Below are positions 59,063 through 64,000 of a stretch of 64,000 nucleotides of DNA, piece after piece. The stretch lies in assembly GCF_000967425.1 (NCBI RefSeq), contig NZ_FO082820.1, positions 1,674,001 through 1,738,000 of the forward strand, read 5' to 3'. The notes beneath the pieces were generated by a model. It had not been told where the DNA came from and searched no databases. It was given only the letters and a program-made list of their open reading frames with translations. A program made the translations under genes and the position numbers. The stretch is from Pseudorhizobium banfieldiae (GTDB lineage: Bacteria > Pseudomonadota > Alphaproteobacteria > Rhizobiales > Rhizobiaceae). Positions within the stretch are counted from its first letter, which is position 1. Each line of letters opens with the position of its first letter.

Positions 59063-59578
59063 TCAGGCGGCCGCGTCGGCAGCAACCCGCAGCGTGACGA
59101 TCGAGTCGGGATCCTGGACCGGCTCACCCTTCTTGATCTGGTCGATATGCTCCATGCCGTCGATGACCTGACCCCAGACGGTGTACTGCTTGTTGAGCCA
59201 GGGAGCCTCCGTGAAGCAGATGAAGAATTGCGAGTTGGCGGAGTTCGGGTTCTGCGAGCGGGCCATGGAGCAGGTGCCTCGGACGTGAGGAACGGCCGAG
59301 AACTCGGCCTTCAGGTCCGGCTTGTCGGAACCGCCCATGCCGGCCCGCGAAGGGTTGAAGCTCGCGCCGCCCTTCTTGCCGTACTGGACGTCGCCTGTCT
59401 GCGCCATGAAGTCGGCGATCACGCGGTGGAAGACGACACCGTCATAGGCGTTCTCACGGGCGAGCTCCTTGATCCGGGCGACGTGGCCGGGTGCGAGATC
59501 AGGCATCAGCGAGATCACGACCTTGCCCTTCGTGGTTTCCATGATGAGCGTGTTTTCCGGATCCTTGATCTCGGCCAT
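59063..59578 (-). CDS. Peptidylprolyl isomerase, cytoplasmic cyclophilin
   Basis: A 171-residue cyclophilin without a signal peptide that speeds cis/trans isomerisation of proline bonds. Core motifs are FHRVIADFMAQTGDV (catalytic Arg), RGTCSMARSQNPNSANSQFF and WGQVIDGMEHIDQI. ATG 59578 has AAGGAG eight bases upstream. It lies 47 bases downstream of a second, exported cyclophilin. Confidence 0.95.
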   Translation of the reverse strand: MAEIKDPENTLIMETTKGKVVISLMPDLAPGHVARIKELARENAYDGVVFHRVIADFMAQTGDVQYGKKGGASFNPSRAGMGGSDKPDLKAEFSAVPHVRGTCSMARSQNPNSANSQFFICFTEAPWLNKQYTVWGQVIDGMEHIDQIKKGEPVQDPDSIVTLRVAADAAA

Positions 59579-59625
59579 GTCCTTCTCCTTCATTCTTCGT
59601 TTCGACGCCGGTGAGCGTCCTTCGT

Positions 59626-60192
59626 TTATTGTCCGACGGTGGCCTTCACCATCCGGTCGGGGTCGGAAACCTCGCCGTTGCCGCCCTCGCCCCGCTTGAT
59701 CTTGTCGACGTTCTCCATGCCCGAGACGACCTTGCCGACGACCGTGTACTGGCCGTTGAGGAACGATCCCTCGTCAAACATGATGAAGAACTGCGAATTG
59801 GCAGAATCGGGATCCTGCGACCGTGCCATGCCGACTGTACCGCGTTCGAACGGAATCTCAGAAAACTCGGCGGGAAGATCGGGCAGCTGCGAGCCACCAG
59901 TGCCAGCCCGCGCAGGATTGAAACCATCCTCCATGTCGCCGAACTCGACATCACCGGTCTGGGCCATGAAACCCTCGATCACGCGATGAAAGGCGACATT
60001 GTCATACTCGCCCTTCGCCGCGAGCTCCTTCAGGCGCTCGACGTGCTTGGGTGCCGCGTCCGGCAGCAGTTCGACGATAACTGGGCCGTCCTTGAGTTCG
60101 ATCGTCAGATAATCGTCCTCTGCGGCGAATGCCGGCAAGACAACAGAGGTAAATGCGAGAGCACCGGCAAGGGCGAGACGAAGCAGTTTCAT
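59626..60192 (-). CDS. Peptidylprolyl isomerase, exported cyclophilin
   Basis: A 188-residue cyclophilin with a signal peptide (MKLLRLALAGALAFTSVVLP, cleavage near AFA/AED at 23), so it acts in the periplasm. Motifs FHRVIEGFMAQTGDV, RGTVGMARSQDPDSANSQFF and VVGKVVSGMENVDKI are complete. It is paralogous to the cytoplasmic cyclophilin just downstream, suggesting tandem duplication with one copy gaining export. coaD lies 20 bases upstream on the same strand. Confidence 0.95.
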   Translation of the reverse strand: MKLLRLALAGALAFTSVVLPAFAAEDDYLTIELKDGPVIVELLPDAAPKHVERLKELAAKGEYDNVAFHRVIEGFMAQTGDVEFGDMEDGFNPARAGTGGSQLPDLPAEFSEIPFERGTVGMARSQDPDSANSQFFIMFDEGSFLNGQYTVVGKVVSGMENVDKIKRGEGGNGEVSDPDRMVKATVGQ

Positions 60193-60212
60193 GTCTTCTC
60201 CAAGAACGAGAG

Positions 60213-60707
60213 TCAGCGGTTCAGCTTGTTTTTCATGGCAGCAAGCACCGGAGCCGGAACGAAGGCACCGACGTCACCGCCCATCGCGGCGATCTGACGT
60301 ACCAATGTGGCCGTAATGGGCCGCGAGGCAACGCCAGCGGGCAGAAATACCGTTTGCACGTCGGGCGCCATCTGCCGGTTCATGCCAGCCATCTGCATTT
60401 CATAGTCCAGATCGGTCCCGTCCCTCAGTCCCCGAATAAGCAGACTTGCGCCATGGGCACGCGCGGCATCCACAACCAGGTTGTCGAACGAAATGACGTC
60501 AATCTCATCGATTGCGGACGGCAATGTCTCTGCAAGCGATTCGCGGATGAGTTGGGCTCTCTCCTCGAAAGTGAAGAGCGGCGTCTTGCCTGAATGGATC
60601 CCGATCGCAACGACCACCTTATCGGCGACGTTCAGCGCCTGGAGCAACACGTCGAGATGTCCGTTCGTCATCGGATCGAATGATCCGGGATAAAATGCGG
60701 TCGCCAT
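60213..60707 (-). CDS. coaD: Phosphopantetheine adenylyltransferase
   Basis: Penultimate step of coenzyme A synthesis: transfers AMP to 4'-phosphopantetheine. 164 residues, with [18 protein letters not shown] (the TxGH nucleotidyltransferase motif), [15 protein letters not shown], and a C-terminal [16 protein letters not shown] 60707 has AGAGG five bases upstream and gives the usual length; longer in-frame starts reach 60740. It is the head of the coaD-cyclophilin-cyclophilin run. Confidence 0.96.
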   Translation of the reverse strand: MATAFYPGSFDPMTNGHLDVLLQALNVADKVVVAIGIHSGKTPLFTFEERAQLIRESLAETLPSAIDEIDVISFDNLVVDAARAHGASLLIRGLRDGTDLDYEMQMAGMNRQMAPDVQTVFLPAGVASRPITATLVRQIAAMGGDVGAFVPAPVLAAMKNKLNR

Positions 60708-60881
60708 CAAGCCTCTCATGGGTTTGTCGCCTTTTGTCACGGAAGGTTCGGCGCTGCAAGACGCGAAGATGAACGCCAGATGAATGGGCCATTCAAGCCC
60801 GTTTCATTGACCGTATGCATTCTTGCCAGCAGTGGGCGGGAGACCGAACCGAGAAGCGATCCAATGCTTCTCCACGCAATT

Positions 60882-60906
60882 GGAACCAGTTCGCCGGAAG
60901 AGCGTT
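60882..60906 (+). promoter_or_regulatory. EcfG (general stress response) promoter
   Basis: GGAAC at 60882-60886, exactly 16 bases, then CGTT at 60903-60906. This matches the alphaproteobacterial EcfG/RpoE2 consensus GGAAC-N16/17-CGTT exactly. The start site would be near 60912, about 20 bases before the first ATG of the small membrane protein gene. Confidence 0.8.
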
Positions 60907-60931
60907 CTGGCCAGCAAGAAGGACAACTGAG

Positions 60932-61111
60932 ATGATCGAGAGAAGGAAGCCGATCATGCTGGACAAGATCTCCATGATCAACATGGTATGGACAGCAATG
61001 ATAGCGGCGATGCTCACGGCCACGGTGACCCTTTACCAGGATCGGTCGGAATGGAGCGATCTAAACTATCCGCAGATGACGGGACGTTATCACGATATCT
61101 CGTTCTACTGA
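60932..61111 (+). CDS. Small membrane protein under EcfG control, 59 residues
   Basis: From ATG 60932 the product has 59 residues; ATG 60956 (51 residues) is equally well placed, since both have AAGGA exactly eight bases upstream. A basic start (MIERRKPIMLDK) is followed by one hydrophobic helix (MINMVWTAMIAAMLTATVTL) and a polar tail (YQDRSEWSDLNYPQMTGRYH), predicted N-in/C-out. The frame is open upstream to 60815, but that part lies before the EcfG promoter. No family is recognised. The function is probably stress-related, judged from the promoter only. Confidence 0.65.
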   Translation: MIERRKPIMLDKISMINMVWTAMIAAMLTATVTLYQDRSEWSDLNYPQMTGRYHDISFY

Positions 61112-61133
61112 CGGTCCGAAGCGAGAGGCAGTT

Positions 61134-61268
61134 ATGTTCGTGACCCTTACGGTATTGGCAAGTCTGATCAGCATCATGTTCGTGGCGTCAATCGCATCGA
61201 CGATCTCCGAGCTGCGTCGTGAACGCGAGGAAATGAAAGTCTTCGCAACCCGCCGGGTCACCTTCTAG
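61134..61268 (+). CDS. Small membrane protein, 44 residues
   Basis: ATG 61134 has AGAGG six bases upstream. The product starts with a hydrophobic helix (MFVTLTVLASLISIMFVASI) and ends in a charged amphipathic segment (SELRREREEMKVFATRRVTF). It lies 22 bases after the previous small gene and before a strong terminator, so the two probably share the EcfG-driven transcript. No family is recognised. Confidence 0.6.
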   Translation: MFVTLTVLASLISIMFVASIASTISELRREREEMKVFATRRVTF

Positions 61269-61339
61269 TTGTTGGCGCCGAGATAACTAGTTCACAGTAG
61301 CGGACTGCACCGTCGGACGAGATGCCGGACCATGCAGCC

Positions 61340-61376
61340 AAAAAATAAGCCGGGCATGAGGCCCGGCTTATTTTTT
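61340..61376. terminator. Bidirectional terminator between the small membrane genes and gyrA
   Basis: A perfect 16-bp stem with a 5-base loop (ATGAG): AAAAAATAAGCCGGGC pairs with GCCCGGCTTATTTTTT. T-runs occur on both strands, so it can end both convergent units. Confidence 0.93.
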
Positions 61377-61386
61377 GTTCTGAGCA

Positions 61387-64000
61387 TCACTCAGCGTCGG
61401 TATCCGGAGGCGGAGCCTCTGCCTCGGGGGATGGTCCGAAGTCGCCCGTTTCGGAGACGATCTCATCGGGGACCAACTCACCGTTCTCGTCATTGCCTTC
61501 CGGCTCGCTGACGCGTTCTACAGACACGACGCGTTCATCCTTCGCGGTGGAGAAGATGGTGACGCCCTTCGTGGCGCGGCTCGCGATGCGAATGCCGTCA
61601 ACGGGGACACGGATCAGCACCCCGCCATTCGACACGAGCATGATCTGGTCAGTATCTTCCACCGGGAAGGCGGCCACCAGTTGCCCGATCTCGTTCGTGC
61701 GCGAGGTATCGGTGGCGCGGATGCCCTTGCCGCCGCGACCCGAGGTACGGAAGTCGTAGGACGACGAACGCTTGCCGAAACCGCGCTCGGAAACCGTCAG
61801 CACGAACTGCTCCCGCGCTTTGAGTTCCTGGTACCGCTCCTCGGTGAGTTCACCTTCGGCGCCGACCTCTTCGCCGACCAGAGCGATATCCTCTTCGTCG
61901 ACGCCCATCGCGCGACGTTCTCCGGCGGACCGCTTGAGGTAAGCAGCGCGCTCCCAAGGCTCGGCATCGACATGCCCGACGATGGTCATCGAGATGATGC
62001 GGTCCCCGGACTGCAATGTGATTCCGCGCACGCCGATCGAGTTACGACCTGCAAAGACACGAACGCTATCGACGGGGAAGCGGATGCACTGGCCCAGCGC
62101 GGTCGTCAGGAGTACGTCGTCGCGGTCGGTACACGTCTCGACGGAGAGGATTTCGTCGCCCTCCTCCTCGAGCTTCATCGCGATCTTGCCGTTGCGGTTG
62201 ACCTGGATGAAATCGGAAAGCTTGTTCCGTCGAACGGTGCCGCGTGTCGTCGAGAACATGACGTCGAGATTGTCCCAGGTCGTCTCGTCTTCCGGCAACG
62301 GCATGATGGTCGTGATGCGCTCTCCCGGCTCCAGCGGCAACATGTTGATCAGTGCCTTGCCGCGCGAGGTGGGCGTACCGATCGGCAGGCGCCAGACCTT
62401 CTCCTTATAGACGATGCCGCGAGACGAGAAGAATAGCACCGGCGTGTGCGTATTGGCGACGAACAGCCGGGTCACGAAATCCTCGTCGCGCGTCGCCATT
62501 CCCGAACGGCCCTTGCCGCCGCGCCGTTGGGCGCGATAGGTCGTGAGCGGCACCCGCTTGATGTAGCCGAGGTGTGAAACGGTGACGACCATGTCCTCAC
62601 GGGCGATGAGATCCTCATCGTCCATGTCGGGGCCGCCCTCGAGGATTTCGGTACGCCTCGGCGTTCCGAACTCGTCCCGGACGGCCGTCAGCTCGTCCTT
62701 GACGATCTGGTAGATGCGGACCCGAGACGAGAGGATTTCCAGGTAGTCGCTGATCTCTGCGCCGATCTTGTTGAGTTCGTCGGCAATCTCGTCCCTGCCC
62801 AGGGCGGTCAGGCGGGCAAGACGCAGTTCGAGGATCGCGCGAGCCTGTTCTTCCGACAGGTTGTAGGTGCCGTCCTCATTGATGCGGTGGCGCGGATCGT
62901 CGATCAGCCGGATCAGCGCATCGACATCATGGGCCGGCCAGCGGCGCGTCATCAGCTGCTCACGCGCGGTTGCCGGGTCCGGCGCGCGACGGATCAGGTT
63001 GATGACCTCGTCGATATTCGCGACGGCGATCGCCAGGCCGACCAACACATGTGCGCGTTCCCGGGCCTTGCGCAGGAGGTACTTCGTGCGCCGGCTGACG
63101 ACCTCTTCGCGGAAGGAAACAAATGCCTTCAGCATGTCGATCAGCGTCAGCTGCTCGGGCTTGCCACCGTTCAGGGCAACCATGTTGCAGCCGAATGACG
63201 TTTGTAGCGGCGTGTAACGGTAGAGCTGGTTGAGGATGACTTCGGCATTCGCATCGCGCTTGAGCTCGATGACGACGCGATAGCCCTGACGGTCGGATTC
63301 GTCGCGAAGATCGGAAATGCCTTCGATGCGCTTGTCGCGCACGAGCTCGGCCATCTTCTCGATCATCGTCGCCTTGTTCACCTGATAGGGAACCTCGGTG
63401 ATGATGATCTGTTCGCGGTCCCCCCGCATCGGCTCGATATGCGCCCGGCCGCGCATGATGACGGAGCCGCGCCCGGTCTCATAGGCGGACTTGATCCCTG
63501 CCCTGCCCAGGATCAATGCGCCGGTCGGAAAGTCGGGCCCCGGAATGATCTGCATCAGTTCCGGCAGTTCGATGGCCGGATTGTCGATCAAGGCGATGCA
63601 GGCATCGATCACCTCGGCAAGATTGTGCGGCGGAATATTCGTCGCCATGCCGACTGCGATGCCACCTGCGCCATTGACGAGGAGGTTCGGGAAGCGTGCC
63701 GGTACCACGACCGGTTCGGACATCGTCCCATCATAGTTGTCGCGAAAGTTGACCGTCTCCTTGTCGAGGTCGTCAAGAAGCGAATGTGCAGCCTTCGCCA
63801 GGCGGCATTCCGTGTAGCGCTGAGCCGCCGGCGGATCGCCGTCGATCGAGCCGAAGTTGCCTTGGCCGTCGATCAGCGGCAGGCGGAGCGACCAGTCCTG
63901 CGCCATACGTGCCAGGGCGTCGTAGATCGCAGAATCGCCATGAGGATGGTATTTACCCATCACATCACCGGTGACGCGGGCAGACTTCACATATTTCTTG
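61387..64000 (-). CDS. gyrA: DNA gyrase subunit A (N-terminus beyond the window)
   Basis: The frame is open to the right edge, so about the first 60-80 residues are missing and 870 are visible. The breakage-reunion domain has the catalytic Tyr in AQRYTE, and the C-terminal beta-pinwheel has the GyrA box [10 protein letters not shown], which separates it from ParC. The quinolone-resistance region reads [17 protein letters not shown], with Ser and Asp at the positions equal to E. coli 83 and 87, the susceptible form. The tail is acidic and Pro/Glu-rich. The protein introduces negative supercoils with GyrB, which is not in the window. Confidence 0.97.
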   Translation of the reverse strand, partial: KKYVKSARVTGDVMGKYHPHGDSAIYDALARMAQDWSLRLPLIDGQGNFGSIDGDPPAAQRYTECRLAKAAHSLLDDLDKETVNFRDNYDGTMSEPVVVPARFPNLLVNGAGGIAVGMATNIPPHNLAEVIDACIALIDNPAIELPELMQIIPGPDFPTGALILGRAGIKSAYETGRGSVIMRGRAHIEPMRGDREQIIITEVPYQVNKATMIEKMAELVRDKRIEGISDLRDESDRQGYRVVIELKRDANAEVILNQLYRYTPLQTSFGCNMVALNGGKPEQLTLIDMLKAFVSFREEVVSRRTKYLLRKARERAHVLVGLAIAVANIDEVINLIRRAPDPATAREQLMTRRWPAHDVDALIRLIDDPRHRINEDGTYNLSEEQARAILELRLARLTALGRDEIADELNKIGAEISDYLEILSSRVRIYQIVKDELTAVRDEFGTPRRTEILEGGPDMDDEDLIAREDMVVTVSHLGYIKRVPLTTYRAQRRGGKGRSGMATRDEDFVTRLFVANTHTPVLFFSSRGIVYKEKVWRLPIGTPTSRGKALINMLPLEPGERITTIMPLPEDETTWDNLDVMFSTTRGTVRRNKLSDFIQVNRNGKIAMKLEEEGDEILSVETCTDRDDVLLTTALGQCIRFPVDSVRVFAGRNSIGVRGITLQSGDRIISMTIVGHVDAEPWERAAYLKRSAGERRAMGVDEEDIALVGEEVGAEGELTEERYQELKAREQFVLTVSERGFGKRSSSYDFRTSGRGGKGIRATDTSRTNEIGQLVAAFPVEDTDQIMLVSNGGVLIRVPVDGIRIASRATKGVTIFSTAKDERVVSVERVSEPEGNDENGELVPDEIVSETGDFGPSPEAEAPPPDTDAE

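Overview
The window is a roughly 60% GC stretch of an alphaproteobacterial chromosome, most likely from the Rhizobiaceae (Agrobacterium/Rhizobium group). The reasons are Rhizobiales-type families (DUF599, DUF1489, DUF2336, DUF4864, DUF6894, BTLCP transglutaminase-like), the gyrA-coaD-cyclophilin-cyclophilin-queA-tgt and ppiD-trpD-trpC-moaC-moeA gene orders, an Agp2-like bacteriophytochrome, and an exact EcfG (RpoE2-type) stress promoter. It is core chromosome with one insertion sequence. No prophage, CRISPR array, restriction or toxin-antitoxin locus was seen.

Layout. 1-4.7 kb: end of a MerR regulator, two membrane proteins (DUF1624, DUF599), a 33-residue one-gene unit with its own promoter and terminator, L-serine dehydratase, DUF1489. 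4.8-10.8 kb: envelope and signalling genes (DD-carboxypeptidase with SPOR domain, transglutaminase-like peptidase, PilZ protein, rhomboid protease, CBS protein, patatin). 10.8-15.1 kb: hisI, folE, an Fe-S scaffold protein, yidD, thrS. 15.2-20.4 kb: periplasmic protein, nitroreductase/flavin reductase pair, DUF2336, AI-2E-type transporter. 20.5-23.6 kb: heme oxygenase and bacteriophytochrome histidine kinase, preceded by a tiny leader ORF. 23.7-30 kb: parE, a hydrolase, tpiA, secG, pyrG. 30-37 kb: a minus-strand run ppiD-trpD-trpC-moaC-moeA-phrB. 37-45 kb: DUF72, DUF486, an MFS transporter, a four-gene osmoprotectant ABC operon (OsmF/YehZYXW type), a second AI-2E-type transporter. 44.96-46.26 kb: an IS481-family element abutting tRNA-Ser(UGA). 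46.4-56.3 kb: Crp/Fnr regulator, DUF6894, rlpA, a deviant DD-carboxypeptidase, then tmk-holB-metG-tatD-MBL hydrolase, recX, DUF4864. 56.3-64 kb: tgt-queA, a DMT transporter, two cyclophilins, coaD, two small membrane proteins behind the EcfG promoter, and most of gyrA.

Functional groupings. tmk, holB, metG, tatD and the MBL hydrolase form a compact head-to-tail unit joining DNA precursor synthesis, the clamp loader and tRNA charging. tgt and queA act in the same queuosine pathway. bphO makes the biliverdin that bphP binds. The ABC operon is a complete importer with one binding protein, two permeases and one ATPase. No clearly new multi-gene system was found. The best leads are regulatory or structural: the leader ORF coupled to bphO-bphP, the EcfG-driven small membrane protein pair, the repeat-rich region before the transglutaminase-like gene, a carboxypeptidase lacking the KTG box, and a twin CX3C tail on the DUF1624 protein.
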